Shown: positions 42,588-52,071 of the stretch, piece by piece
How positions within the stretch are numbered: the first letter of the stretch is position 1
How the letters are laid out: every line of letters starts with the position of its first letter
Assembly: GCF_937920985.1 (NCBI RefSeq)
Contig: NZ_CALDXR010000019.1
Span: forward strand, 39,275-103,274
Reading direction: 5' to 3'
From: an uncultured Phascolarctobacterium sp.
GTDB taxonomy: Bacteria; Bacillota; Negativicutes; Acidaminococcales; Acidaminococcaceae
DNA: 64,000 bases
Notes under the pieces: generated by a model
Databases searched by the model: none
What the model was told of the DNA's origin: nothing
What the model saw: the letters and a program-made list of their open reading frames with translations, nothing else
Translations under genes and position numbers: made by a program

Positions 42588-43886
42588 ATGCTTAAGCGGA
42601 AGTTTTTGGATGCACTTGTACAGTGGAAAGAAAATAAACAGCAAGAATGTTTATTAGTCAAAGGTGCACGCCAAATAGGTAAAACTTATATCATAGATTA
42701 TTTTGGACGGAAGCATTATCGTAGTTATATTTATATAAATTTTATCGAGATGCCAAAGTTCAAAGAAATATTTTTGGGTGATTTGTCAGCAGATGAGATA
42801 TATAAAAGAATTTCTTTGCTGCTTCCTGAAAGCCGCTTTCTTGAGCATGAAACATTGATTTTTTTAGATGAAATCCAAGCATGTCCTGAGGCAAGAACGG
42901 CATTGAAATTTTTAGCGCTGGATAATCGTTATGATGTTATTGCTTCTGGTTCACTTTTAGGTATCAGCTATAAAGAGGTCGACTCTATTCCTGTTGGCTA
43001 TGAGAAGCAGATTACAATGTATGCTCTGGACTTTGAGGAATATTTATGGGCCTTGGGTTACACTGATGAGAAAATAGCGATTTTGCAAGATTATTTTTTG
43101 CTGAAAGAAGCAGTACCGCCTGCTGTACATGAGCAGATGTTAAAGCTGTTGCGTGAGTACATGGCGGTAGGCGGTATGCCTGCTGTAGTTAATAAGTTTG
43201 TCGAAACGCAGCATTTTGGCCTTGTACAGCAAGAACAGGAGAAAATACTTGCCAGTTATCAGGAGGACGTTTCTAAATATGCCAGCAATACAGAGAAGCC
43301 TAAGGTAAAAAATTGCTATTTTTCTATTCCTAAGCAGTTGGCTAAAGAAAATAAAAAATTTCAGTTCTCTGTTGTAGAGAAAAAGGGAACGGCTCGTAAA
43401 TTCGAAAACAGCATTGAGTGGCTACGGGATGCAAATCTTGTTTATTTGTGTTATAACGTTAGTACGCCTGCTTTTCCTTTAGCTGCTTATGAAAAAGAGG
43501 ATATGTATAAGTTGTATTTAGCAGATATTGGCCTGCTCATATCTATGTATGGGTATGATATGAAAAAGGCTATTATTGATGATACGCTTACCGGAGCGGC
43601 TAAGGGAGGTATTTATGAAAATCTCATTGCTGATATGTTGGTAAAGGGAGGACATAAGCTAAACTATTTCCGATCTCAAAATGGTGAAACAGAAATAGAG
43701 TTTCTTATTACTAAGGAGGCGCAGATTATTCCTGTGGAAGTGAAGGCTAATAGGGGGTCTACCGTATCGTTGAATAGAATCTTAGAGCAGACACAGATTC
43801 CTTATGGCTATAAGCTTATTTCCGGGAATGTTGGCGTTAATGACAAAAAAATAGTATTGCCATTGTATATGGCTATGTTTTTATAA
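42588..43886 (+). CDS. AAA_14/DUF4143 ATP-binding protein
   Basis: About 432 residues. An N-terminal AAA_14 domain has Walker A VKGARQIGKTYIIDYFG and Walker B LIFLDEIQACPEAR. A C-terminal DUF4143 domain ends with a nuclease-like core: NYFRSQNGETEIEFLI then IIPVEVKANRGS, the E-x-K signature of PD-(D/E)XK folds. These proteins are common in host-associated anaerobes and their role is unsettled. The gene is clearly more AT-rich than both neighbours, suggesting transfer. I start at 42588, 7 bp after GAGGAGG. Confidence 0.85.
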   Translation: MLKRKFLDALVQWKENKQQECLLVKGARQIGKTYIIDYFGRKHYRSYIYINFIEMPKFKEIFLGDLSADEIYKRISLLLPESRFLEHETLIFLDEIQACPEARTALKFLALDNRYDVIASGSLLGISYKEVDSIPVGYEKQITMYALDFEEYLWALGYTDEKIAILQDYFLLKEAVPPAVHEQMLKLLREYMAVGGMPAVVNKFVETQHFGLVQQEQEKILASYQEDVSKYASNTEKPKVKNCYFSIPKQLAKENKKFQFSVVEKKGTARKFENSIEWLRDANLVYLCYNVSTPAFPLAAYEKEDMYKLYLADIGLLISMYGYDMKKAIIDDTLTGAAKGGIYENLIADMLVKGGHKLNYFRSQNGETEIEFLITKEAQIIPVEVKANRGSTVSLNRILEQTQIPYGYKLISGNVGVNDKKIVLPLYMAMFL

Positions 43887-43958
43887 GCTGTTGCATTTTT
43901 TGTTTACCCACAAACTGTGATAAAAAGCCAATTTAAAGATATTATAGGGAGTTAAACC

Positions 43959-44606
43959 ATGAAATATACAACAATTATTTTCGATCTTGACGGTACCTTA
44001 CTCAACACATTGGCAGATTTAGCTGCCGCTACCAACTATGCTTTAGCAGAGCACAAGCTGCCAAAGCGCACCACAGACGAGGTGCGCCTGTTTGTCGGCA
44101 ATGGCATCCGCAAGCTGATTGAGCGTGCAGTACCGGCTGACACACCTGCAGAGCTGCAGGAGGAGGTCTTTGCCAGCTTCAACAGATACTATAAGCAGCA
44201 CTGCGCCGACAGCACCCGCCCCTATGACGGCGTGCCGCAGCTTTTGCAGCAGCTGCGCGCTGCAGGCTGCCGCACCGCCATTGTTTCCAACAAAGCGAAT
44301 TACGGCGTACAGGCGCTGGCTAAGCAATATTTTGACGGCCAGCTCGACGCTGCCTGCGGCGAGCGCGCCGGCATCGCCAAAAAGCCTGCGCCGGATATGC
44401 TGCTGGCAATCATGCAGCAATTAAACGCTAAGCCTGCAAGCACTATCTATATCGGTGATTCGGATACCGACATTGCCACAGCAAGCAATGCAGGCGTAGC
44501 CTGCATCGGCGCCTGCTGGGGCTTCAGAGGCCGCGCCTTTTTAGAAGCGCACGGTGCCAAGCTGCTGGCTGAAAACGTGAGCGATATCTGGGAGCTTATA
44601 AAGTAA
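43959..44606 (+). CDS. gph: HAD-IA phosphatase, phosphoglycolate phosphatase-like
   Basis: A 215-residue HAD hydrolase with the alpha-helical type I cap. Motif I is IIFDLDGTLLNT, motif II is TAIVSNKANYG, the lysine is in GIAKKPAPDML and motif IV is YIGDSDTDIATASNAG. This closely follows Gph, which removes phosphoglycolate from DNA repair or RuBisCO-like side reactions; other small phosphates are possible. It is followed by a terminator. Confidence 0.85.
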   Translation: MKYTTIIFDLDGTLLNTLADLAAATNYALAEHKLPKRTTDEVRLFVGNGIRKLIERAVPADTPAELQEEVFASFNRYYKQHCADSTRPYDGVPQLLQQLRAAGCRTAIVSNKANYGVQALAKQYFDGQLDAACGERAGIAKKPAPDMLLAIMQQLNAKPASTIYIGDSDTDIATASNAGVACIGACWGFRGRAFLEAHGAKLLAENVSDIWELIK

Positions 44607-44634
44607 AAGAGACTGCCGCAAGGCAGTCTCTTTT
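44605..44634. terminator. Bidirectional terminator
   Basis: AAAAGAGACTGCC-GCAA-GGCAGTCTCTTTT, a 13-bp stem with a tetraloop, between convergent genes. Confidence 0.9.
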
Positions 44635-44648
44635 ACTTTATAACTAAT

Positions 44649-45575
44649 TTACGCCAAGCAATCATCCATAAATTTAATCAGACCAGCTTCTACTTCATCG
44701 CGCAAGCACAGCTCATTGTGAATCTCATGACGGAAGCCCGGATATGGCTTTACAGAAACCTTATGTCCGGTTTTTGCCAGCAGATTTGCTACATGATACA
44801 AGCCCTCGCCGTAATTACCGCAAGGATCCTGATCACCGGCAATCAGATAGCTGGGAATATTTTGCGGCACCTTGGCAGCCCACTCATCATTTTCAATATA
44901 ATGATACAGCTGCACGAAATCATAGCACAGCTCCAGCGTAGTATCAAAGGTATTGAACATATCGCCTGCATGGTCCTCAACAATGCGTGGATCTGTTGCA
45001 ATCCAGTCTGCCGGACCGTTGGGATTTTCCACTCTGTCCGTCATCCCGCAGAAAACACGCTCAAACCAGACCCCGCAGGGTTGATACGGATCTGCCTCAT
45101 AGGCAGCCTTGAATTCCGCATTAACATAGGCATCCTCACAGCCCTGCCACTGCGAGCAGACACCGCACAGCATCATACCTTTGATATCCTCACCGTAGAT
45201 TGACGCATAAGCACGCGCCAGCATAGAACCCCAGCTATGGCCGAAAACGAAATACGGCAGCTCAGGATAAGCCTCTTTAGCAATATCATGCAAAGCCTTT
45301 TCATCCTTCAGGTAAGTCATATAGCCACCGGAATGCGGGTCACCCAAGGTGCCTCCGTCATAGCCGGTTTTACCGTGACCGAGATGGTCATCAGCAAACA
45401 CTACAAAGCCTGCTTCGTTAAATTTGCTAATCATATGCAGATAGCGGCGTGAATGCTCACCATAGCCGTGAATCAGCTGTACAATAGCTTTCGGTTGACC
45501 TAAAGGACTGTAGGACCAGGCCTTGATGGTATCTCTGCCGTTGGCAGAAGGGAAGGAAATTTCTCTGATAGACAT
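44649..45575 (-). CDS. Alpha/beta hydrolase (monoacylglycerol lipase-like)
   Basis: A 308-residue serine hydrolase of the Hydrolase_4 group. The oxyanion region is QLIHGYGEHSRRY, the nucleophile elbow is VFGHSWGSMLAR, the acid is in LIAGDQDPCGNYG and the His in PGFRHEIHNE. Family members are lysophospholipases or monoacylglycerol lipases. There is no signal peptide, so it is cytoplasmic. It is a single gene. Confidence 0.87.
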   Translation of the reverse strand: MSIREISFPSANGRDTIKAWSYSPLGQPKAIVQLIHGYGEHSRRYLHMISKFNEAGFVVFADDHLGHGKTGYDGGTLGDPHSGGYMTYLKDEKALHDIAKEAYPELPYFVFGHSWGSMLARAYASIYGEDIKGMMLCGVCSQWQGCEDAYVNAEFKAAYEADPYQPCGVWFERVFCGMTDRVENPNGPADWIATDPRIVEDHAGDMFNTFDTTLELCYDFVQLYHYIENDEWAAKVPQNIPSYLIAGDQDPCGNYGEGLYHVANLLAKTGHKVSVKPYPGFRHEIHNELCLRDEVEAGLIKFMDDCLA

Positions 45576-45788
45576 AATGCGGACCTCCTCGCCTGTAATT
45601 ATTTATAATATTAAGATAATAATAACACCTGCATTTGCTGCTGTAAAGCAATAATAGCGCATAGAAGCATGTTTTACGTATTTTTTACAATCTGCTGCAA
45701 CCATAGTTTCAACCAACGCCTACAAAAAACCACTACAACAATCCTGTCATAGTAGCTCACAAAAATCTATTTTTAATTTTACTGCTCA

Positions 45789-45807
45789 GCTATCTGCCGC
45801 AGATAGC
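45789..45807. other. Perfect palindrome after the M23 peptidase gene
   Basis: GCTATCTGC-C-GCAGATAGC in the 247-bp gap between the M23 and hydrolase genes. It lacks a T-tract, so it is not a typical terminator. Confidence 0.35.
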
Positions 45808-45822
45808 AGCAATTGCCAGCCT

Positions 45823-46761
45823 TTACCTGTTTTTCAGCACATAGAACGGATCAATATTCTGCCCATCTGCCAGCACCTCGTAATGTACATGGGGACCGGT
45901 GCTATAGCCTGTACTGCCGACAAAGCCGATGATTTCGCCTTTAATGACCTTCTGTCCTGCAGCAACAGCAATGCCGCTCATATGTCCATAGGCTGTTTCA
46001 TAGCCATTGCCATGATTGATACGCACATAGCGTCCGTAGCCGCCATTCCAGCCTGCCTGCTCAATCGTACCGGCAGCAGTCGCATAAATCGGCGTGCCAA
46101 AATCAACCGCTATATCCAGACCAGGATGCCAATCATAACCGCCCTCAATCGGACCGGTGCGCACACCGTAATTACTGCTGATAGTGCCGCCGTCTGTAGG
46201 CCATTTATCAGGGAAGGATGACATACCGCCACCGGAACCTTCAACCTCACTCAAAAGCTCACTGACAGATTTTTTTGTGCCATCAAGCATTTTTTGGATA
46301 TTCGCATTCTGGGCTGTCAGCACAGCCATAGTACCATTGATATCCATTTTAGCAGGACCGCCCTTGCCTGTATAAGACGTACTGGCAGACGTTTCCTTGG
46401 CTGCTGTCGAATCCACCATACTGGTACTCTCGCCCAGCTTACTGCTGTCTACATCACGGATAATAGCACGACGCAGCTTTTTCTCCAGATTAGAGATTTC
46501 TGCCATATCGCGCAGCATTTTTTCATTGTCCTGCAAAAGCTTCTGCAGCTTTGTCTGCTGCTCAGCCTTATTTTGCTTATAAGCAGCATAATCAGCTGCT
46601 TCGCTGCGATAATCTGCCAGCTGATGATATAAATAGCCGGCTCCGCCGACCGCTCCAACCAGCACCAAGGCAGCAACAGCAACGCCAGCCTTGAGCTTAG
46701 CATACGAAAAACTTACTACCTTGCCATTAGGCAAGCGCAGCTCACAATTCCTTTCCTCCAT
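45823..46761 (-). CDS. M23 family metallopeptidase
   Basis: A 312-residue envelope protein: a short cytoplasmic N-terminus, a membrane anchor (about 24-42), a coiled coil rich in Lys/Gln/Glu (about 50-110), a Ser/Thr/Gly-rich linker, and a C-terminal LytM domain with GYDWHPGLDIAVDFG and the HxH motif GPHVHYEVL. It cleaves or regulates cleavage of peptidoglycan cross-bridges. It starts 13 bp after the flippase gene, so the two probably act together in envelope assembly. Confidence 0.9.
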   Translation of the reverse strand: MEERNCELRLPNGKVVSFSYAKLKAGVAVAALVLVGAVGGAGYLYHQLADYRSEAADYAAYKQNKAEQQTKLQKLLQDNEKMLRDMAEISNLEKKLRRAIIRDVDSSKLGESTSMVDSTAAKETSASTSYTGKGGPAKMDINGTMAVLTAQNANIQKMLDGTKKSVSELLSEVEGSGGGMSSFPDKWPTDGGTISSNYGVRTGPIEGGYDWHPGLDIAVDFGTPIYATAAGTIEQAGWNGGYGRYVRINHGNGYETAYGHMSGIAVAAGQKVIKGEIIGFVGSTGYSTGPHVHYEVLADGQNIDPFYVLKNR

Positions 46762-46774
46762 TATTTTTATTACC

Positions 46775-48385
46775 TCACTTGAAAAGACCAAAGCGTTGGC
46801 CTACTGCCAACAATCTACGTCCCACAAAGGGCACGTTGTCCAAATCCTCTTTATTCAGACCACCGCAGGCCAGCAACGCCAGCGCGTAGACAGGTACAGC
46901 CGCCACCATAGCAAACAGTACGCACCACATACCCATGCTTTCCGTCAACATCAGCACGCCGTAAATTGCAGCGCCCATCACGCCAGAAGCAAAACAAGGG
47001 CGGATAATGCTGCCAACAGAGAAGCTATAGCCTGTCAGCTTATAAATAAAGCCCATATTGATAATCGCTGCCACGGCGAAATCTGCCACCGTCGCCATCG
47101 AAGCACCACGGATGCCCAGCTCCGGCACAGCAGTAAGATACCAGCTCATAGCAATTTTTACAATGCAGGCAATAATCATATTGATTACAGGGATTGCTGT
47201 GCGGCCCAGGCCTTGCAGAATACCTGTACTGATCTGATGCATACCTAAGAACAGAATACCGATACTCATCGTCTGAATCGCAGGTGCCGCACCGGGAGCG
47301 TTGTACACAAGCGCCGCAACCTTTTCTGCCAGACAATACAAGCCCATAAAGCAGGGGAAAGTGATAATCATCGCTACACGGAAGGCGATACGGATTTTAT
47401 CACGAATTGCATCAAAGCTGCCCAACGCACGAGATTCGGAAATAGACGGCACCAGACTGATGGTCATTGCCGCAGTAAAAATTGTTGCCAGATTAACCAG
47501 TGGCACTGCCATGCCGGTCAGATAACCGAACAGCTCTGTCGCATGATGAATATCAAAGCCGGCTGCTTCCAAGCGCTGCGGTACAATCAGAAGGTCCAGG
47601 TTGGCACCAATCGGAAGCATCAGGCTGGTCAGCGATACAGGCAACGCCAGCTTCAGCAGACGCTTGATAATATGTCCGGCGCTTTCTACCGGCGCACTGT
47701 CATCCTGCTCCGCCATTTCCTTTTGCAGGTGCTGCTTCAGGCGACGATAGAACCACATCAGCACCAAAAGTGCACAGAACGCGCCTACGCCGGCGCCCAT
47801 GCTGGCACCGCCTGCAGCGAACGCCAGACCGTACGGCATAAAGAGGTCGGCAAAAATGAGCATGGTAATAACACGCGTCAGCTGCTCGACAATCTCACTG
47901 ACCGCCGTCGGCGTCATAATCTGCCAGCCCTGCAGGTAACCGCGGAAGCTTGCCAGAAAGGTTACAAAGAAAACAGCCGGAGCCAAAGCAATAATAGAAT
48001 AATAAGCACGGCTGTCACGGATGATATGGTTATTAATCAACCAGTCCGCACCGAAAAACAGCGAGGACGAAAACAAAAGGCCACTTAACAGCAGCACTCG
48101 CAACGAAACATTAAAGACTCGCTTTGCACCGCGATAGTCCTTATTCGCCAGCTTTTCAGACGTGATGATGGAAATAGCCACCGGCACACCGGCACTCGAT
48201 ACAGTAATTGCCATCAGATAGATGGGAAAGCCCATCTGATACAGGCCAATGCCTTCGCCACCCAATACACGTGACAAAATAATCCAGTTTAAGGAACCGA
48301 TAACCTTGACCACAATACTGGAAGCTGTAAGGATTAAGGTTCCCTTTAAAAATTTGCTATTAGAAGCTTTATTATCTGCGCTCAT
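46775..48385 (-). CDS. SpoVB/MurJ-type polysaccharide or lipid-II flippase
   Basis: A 536-residue MOP-superfamily exporter with about 14 membrane helices. KGTLILTASSIVVKVIGSLN at the start and YQMGFPIYLMAITVSSAGVP are typical of the SpoVB/YtgP branch that flips peptidoglycan or polysaccharide lipid precursors. The downstream M23 peptidase supports a cell-wall role. The exact substrate is unknown. Confidence 0.87.
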   Translation of the reverse strand: MSADNKASNSKFLKGTLILTASSIVVKVIGSLNWIILSRVLGGEGIGLYQMGFPIYLMAITVSSAGVPVAISIITSEKLANKDYRGAKRVFNVSLRVLLLSGLLFSSSLFFGADWLINNHIIRDSRAYYSIIALAPAVFFVTFLASFRGYLQGWQIMTPTAVSEIVEQLTRVITMLIFADLFMPYGLAFAAGGASMGAGVGAFCALLVLMWFYRRLKQHLQKEMAEQDDSAPVESAGHIIKRLLKLALPVSLTSLMLPIGANLDLLIVPQRLEAAGFDIHHATELFGYLTGMAVPLVNLATIFTAAMTISLVPSISESRALGSFDAIRDKIRIAFRVAMIITFPCFMGLYCLAEKVAALVYNAPGAAPAIQTMSIGILFLGMHQISTGILQGLGRTAIPVINMIIACIVKIAMSWYLTAVPELGIRGASMATVADFAVAAIINMGFIYKLTGYSFSVGSIIRPCFASGVMGAAIYGVLMLTESMGMWCVLFAMVAAVPVYALALLACGGLNKEDLDNVPFVGRRLLAVGQRFGLFK

Positions 48386-48492
48386 AAAATCCCCTTGTTT
48401 ATAGATAGATATACATTATAATTATCCTCTTTTCCGCGCGAATTTACAAGTACTTTTAACAGATTTGTCATAAACACATCACTGCTTTTTGC

Positions 48493-48520
48493 TTGCATAA
48501 CTATCTTTATATGCTAAAAT
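48493..48520 (+). promoter_or_regulatory. Promoter of the outer-membrane barrel gene
   Basis: TTGCAT, 16-bp spacer, TAAAAT with an extended TGC before the -10. Confidence 0.5.
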
Positions 48521-48562
48521 TAAGTTAAGAGCAAAATTATGTTGTAAAAGGAGTGATACAAG

Positions 48563-49174
48563 ATGAAATCCACACATGCTTTATTAGCTTTCGGCGCTGC
48601 AATCTGCCTGGCTGCTACCTGCAGCCTGAGCGCTTATGCTTCTCCGCTCAAAAATTATGATGCAGGCAAGGTAGCTATTGATGCAGGCATTACGTTGCCT
48701 TCCAGTCTCAAGGGTGACAACTACAAATTCAGCAAGTCCAACAGCACCTATCTTGGCGCAACTGTTGGTCTCGGTCAAAATACTGCCTTAAATTACAAAT
48801 GGAACAACTACAAGGCTGACGAAGCGAAAACCCGCGCCCAGCAATTCAACCTTATGTACAAGGTGCTGCCGGGTATTTCCGCTTACGCAGGTTATCTGAA
48901 TGCTGATACCTCCGGTTATGTTGGCGGCAAAACCAAAAACTCCGGCCAGGTTGGCCTGCAGGCAGCCTATGATATTCCCGCACTCTTCACCGTTTGGGGT
49001 AATGTAGGCTACGGCAACAGAAACAGCGGCTACGAAATCGGCATCAGCAAGCCTATCCTGAACAATCTGGAAGTAAACGCTTCCTACTATAATCAGACAT
49101 TTGATGATGCCTTCGGCGAAGACCTCGACATGAAGGCTAAAGGTGTTAACCTGGGCTTAACTCTCAAATTTTAA
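48563..49174 (+). CDS. Outer-membrane beta-barrel protein
   Basis: A 203-residue exported protein. The signal peptide (HALLAFGAAICLAATCSLSA, cleaved near YA-SP) is followed by alternating polar/aromatic beta strands, sized for a barrel of eight or so strands, ending in LGLTLKF with the C-terminal Phe recognised by the BAM complex. This is direct evidence for an outer membrane. The substrate or partner is unknown. AAAGGAG lies before the ATG and it is a single gene. Confidence 0.8.
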   Translation: MKSTHALLAFGAAICLAATCSLSAYASPLKNYDAGKVAIDAGITLPSSLKGDNYKFSKSNSTYLGATVGLGQNTALNYKWNNYKADEAKTRAQQFNLMYKVLPGISAYAGYLNADTSGYVGGKTKNSGQVGLQAAYDIPALFTVWGNVGYGNRNSGYEIGISKPILNNLEVNASYYNQTFDDAFGEDLDMKAKGVNLGLTLKF

Positions 49175-49214
49175 TTTGTCAGCTACGGCTAACTAAATTA
49201 AAATGAAAACTAAC

Positions 49215-49229
49215 GGATAATTATTATTG
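49215..49229 (+). promoter_or_regulatory. Candidate PerR/Fur-type box at the rubrerythrin promoter
   Basis: ATAATTATTAT core (ATAAT-N-ATTAT inverted repeat). It matches 10 of the 14 fixed positions of the PerR box as I recall it (TTATAATNATTATAA) and overlaps the -35. Confidence 0.4.
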
Positions 49230-49255
49230 ACAACTCTTACAGCTTGTGTTATTAT
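49227..49255 (+). promoter_or_regulatory. Promoter of the first rubrerythrin gene
   Basis: TTGACA and TATTAT with 17 bp between. Confidence 0.65.
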
Positions 49256-49335
49256 ATAAGTGTCAAGGGCACACAAGTTGTGCAAGTAAAAAATAAAATT
49301 AAGCAATGCAATATAAAATCATGGAGGGAAATAAT

Positions 49336-49881
49336 ATGAAAAAATTTGTATGTCAAGTATGTGGTTATGTATATGAAGGCGAAGCTGCTCCGGCAAAATG
49401 CCCGCAATGTGGTGCTCCCGCTTCCAAATTCCAGGAAATGGCTGCTGAAATGGGCTGGGCTGCTGAACACGTTGTAGGTATCGCTTCCGACGTTCCTGAA
49501 GATATCAAAGCTGACCTGCGTGCTAACTTCAACGGCGAATGCTCCGAAGTTGGTATGTACCTGGCTATGAGCCGCGTAGCTTTCCGCGAAGGCTATCCGG
49601 AAATCGGCCTGTACTGGGAAAAAGCTGCTTTCGAAGAAGCTGAACATGCTGCTAAATTTGCAGAACTGCTGGGCGAAGTTGTAACCGACTCCACCAAAAA
49701 GAACCTGGAAATGCGTGTAGAAGCTGAAAACGGTGCAACCGCTGGTAAAACCGACCTGGCTAAACGCGCTAAAGCTCTGAACTTGGATGCTATCCATGAC
49801 ACCGTTCATGAAATGGCTCGTGACGAAGCTCGCCATGGCAAAGCTTTCGCTGGCCTGCTGAAAAGATACTTCGGCAAATAA
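49336..49881 (+). CDS. Rubrerythrin with N-terminal rubredoxin domain
   Basis: A 181-residue reverse-type rubrerythrin: rubredoxin iron site CQVCGYVYEG with CPQCGAP first, then the ferritin-like di-iron domain (ECSEVGMYLAMSR, EEAEHAAKFAELLGE and DEARHGKAFAGLL). It reduces hydrogen peroxide with electrons from NADH via rubredoxin in anaerobes. GGAGGG precedes the ATG at 49336. Codon use is strongly biased (repeated GCT and GAA), as in highly expressed genes. Confidence 0.93.
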   Translation: MKKFVCQVCGYVYEGEAAPAKCPQCGAPASKFQEMAAEMGWAAEHVVGIASDVPEDIKADLRANFNGECSEVGMYLAMSRVAFREGYPEIGLYWEKAAFEEAEHAAKFAELLGEVVTDSTKKNLEMRVEAENGATAGKTDLAKRAKALNLDAIHDTVHEMARDEARHGKAFAGLLKRYFGK

Positions 49882-49914
49882 TTAACCAATAAAAATTAAT
49901 AAGACTTAATAAGG

Positions 49915-49954
49915 CTCCCGCTGGCAATCCAAATAGATTGCGGCGGGAGTTTTT
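49915..49954 (+). terminator. Terminator after the first rubrerythrin gene
   Basis: CTCCCGC-x2-GCAATC / GATTGC-x-GCGGGAG long stem followed by TTTTT. Confidence 0.9.
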
Positions 49955-50150
49955 GTGCGTTCAAGTCCCTCTTTTTTATCTTTTCCTGAATTATTTCACT
50001 CTTCTTCTATGTTCTATGCATTTTCTTATGTTTTTCGCACTTACAAAGCCTTTAATATCTTTATAATTTGCTTCAGATATGATATTATATAAAGGTTAGG
50101 AAACATCTTTAATGACACTCATTATCACGTTCCTAAAGGTGGTTAATTAT

Positions 50151-50813
50151 ATGCTTAATAAAACTAATTTTCATTATCCTGCAATGCTGCGTGTAGCGGA
50201 CAAACGCTGTGTAATTATCGGCGGCGGCACTGTTGCCGCCCGTAAGCTTGCCACGCTTTTGGATGCCGGTGCCAATGTAACCGTTGTCGCTCCCATCTTC
50301 TGCGACGATGTGCAAGAGCTTGCCTCTGCGCAAGGCTGCACGCTCATCAAGGATTACTACAAACCTGAATATCTGCAGAACGCCTTTGTGGTTATTGCCG
50401 CCACAGATAATAAGGTCGTCAACAGGCAGATTTCAGACGCTGCTCCCTGCCTTATCAACAATATTACTGAACCGGAGCTGAGTAATTTCACTGTCCCCTC
50501 AGCTATCAGCGAAGGTGATATTACCATAGCGCTGGCAACAGGCGGTATGCCTGCCTTCACACGCTTGCTGAAAAAGCAGCTGGAGCATATCCTGACACCG
50601 GAGCTGGCTAACTTCAACAGCTTCCTGCTGCTGCAGAGAGAAGAAGTAAAGAGTATCGACAGCACGCCAGAGGAACGGACACAATTCTGGCGCAGTGTTT
50701 TAAAACAGGATTTACTAAATTTAGTTATAGCAGGTAAGCCTGCTCAAGCAAAGGAGAAGGTATTAGATGCAGTTAACAGTTTTAGGACTCAATCACAGAA
50801 CCGCCCCCGTTGA
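50151..50813 (+). CDS. Precorrin-2 dehydrogenase / sirohydrochlorin ferrochelatase-type protein
   Basis: A 220-residue SirC/CysG-N type protein that oxidises precorrin-2 to sirohydrochlorin with NAD+. The Rossmann motif is CVIIGGGTVAARKLATLLDAG and the dimerisation part follows (LINNITEPELSNFTVPSAIS). The ATG at 50151, behind AAAGGTGG, is preferred to 50112. Its 3' end overlaps hemA by 47 bp, unusually long for this operon. It opens the tetrapyrrole operon. Confidence 0.9.
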   Translation: MLNKTNFHYPAMLRVADKRCVIIGGGTVAARKLATLLDAGANVTVVAPIFCDDVQELASAQGCTLIKDYYKPEYLQNAFVVIAATDNKVVNRQISDAAPCLINNITEPELSNFTVPSAISEGDITIALATGGMPAFTRLLKKQLEHILTPELANFNSFLLLQREEVKSIDSTPEERTQFWRSVLKQDLLNLVIAGKPAQAKEKVLDAVNSFRTQSQNRPR

Positions 50814-52071
50814 GATCCGTGAACGTTTTAATTTTTCCAATGACAGGGTGGCAAGTATTCTGCGCCGTCTGCGCAATTACGATAATATTCCCGAAGCCAT
50901 GCTGCTTTCCACCTGCAACCGCACCGAGCTGTACATGGTGATTGAAAATCCGCATGAAGCAATCCCCTTTATCAAATCATTGCTCAAGCATTTGGCAGGT
51001 GAACATTATCAAAGTGAATATTTTTATAATCTGAACGGTACGAACTGCGTAAAGCATCTGTTCCGCGTAGCATCCAGTCTGGACTCCCTGATTGTCGGTG
51101 AAGGCCAGATTCTCAGCCAGATTAAAAATGCTTATCAGATTGCCCGCAATAACGGTATGACAGATACGATTCTCAATACCATTATGAATAAGGCTATTGC
51201 CGTCGGCAAGCGCGTGCGTACCGAAACAAAAATTGCCTACAGCAGCGTATCTGTTTCCAGTGCAGCTGTTGACCTGGCCATCAAAATTTTAGGCGACTTG
51301 AGCAAGGCGCAGATTTTGGTAGTCGGTGCCGGTCATATGAGTGAGCTTACTGCACAGCATCTGTTGGACAAGGGTGCGCAGACTATTTGCGTCAGCAACC
51401 GTCACTACGAAAGAGCGCAGGATCTGGCAGGCAAATTCCACGGCACGGCTATTCCCTACCGTGCCATGTTCGAGCATGCCGCTGATGCCGATATTATCAT
51501 TACCTCTACCGGTGCGCCGCATTACGTGCTTACCGTAGAAAATTTAGGACCGCTGCTGCCCAAGCGCAACGGCAGACCGCTGATTCTGATTGATATTGCC
51601 GTTCCGCGTGACGTCGACCCCAGACTGGCCGATGTTGCCGGCGTAACTATTTATAACATTGACGATCTGGAAGGCGTTGTTGATACCAATAAAAACTTCC
51701 GTGAAAAGGAAGCTCACGTTGCTGAACAGATTATCAGCGAAGAAATCGGTGCCCTCAAGGAGCGCCTGCGTTATTACACCATGCGCCCCGTTATGGTACA
51801 GCTGCATGATAAAATGAATTTCCTGCGCCAGAAGGTTTTGAAGAAGGCCTTCATTAAAATGCCGGAGCTTACCGACCATGAAAAGCGCATTATTGACCTA
51901 ATGACTCAACGTCTGGAGCATAAATTTCTGCGCGAGCCTATGAAAGCTATGAATGCTGTAGCAGGTACTTCTGAAGAAGAACGCTATAAAAAAATGATGT
52001 GTGATTTATTTTTATTGAACGAAACCGGAGAGGAGTTTGGTGATGAAAGCAAAATTGACGATTGGGACTAG
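50767..52071 (+). CDS. hemA: Glutamyl-tRNA reductase
   Basis: A 434-residue enzyme starting the C5 route to 5-aminolevulinate. It begins LTVLGLNHRTAPVEIRERF, has the catalytic Cys in LLSTCNRTELY, the GEGQILSQIKNAY motif, a Rossmann motif VVGAGHMSELTAQHLL and the C-terminal dimerisation helix. AAGGAGAAGG within sirC serves as ribosome site. The end overlaps hemC by 29 bp. Confidence 0.96.
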   Translation: MQLTVLGLNHRTAPVEIRERFNFSNDRVASILRRLRNYDNIPEAMLLSTCNRTELYMVIENPHEAIPFIKSLLKHLAGEHYQSEYFYNLNGTNCVKHLFRVASSLDSLIVGEGQILSQIKNAYQIARNNGMTDTILNTIMNKAIAVGKRVRTETKIAYSSVSVSSAAVDLAIKILGDLSKAQILVVGAGHMSELTAQHLLDKGAQTICVSNRHYERAQDLAGKFHGTAIPYRAMFEHAADADIIITSTGAPHYVLTVENLGPLLPKRNGRPLILIDIAVPRDVDPRLADVAGVTIYNIDDLEGVVDTNKNFREKEAHVAEQIISEEIGALKERLRYYTMRPVMVQLHDKMNFLRQKVLKKAFIKMPELTDHEKRIIDLMTQRLEHKFLREPMKAMNAVAGTSEEERYKKMMCDLFLLNETGEEFGDESKIDDWD

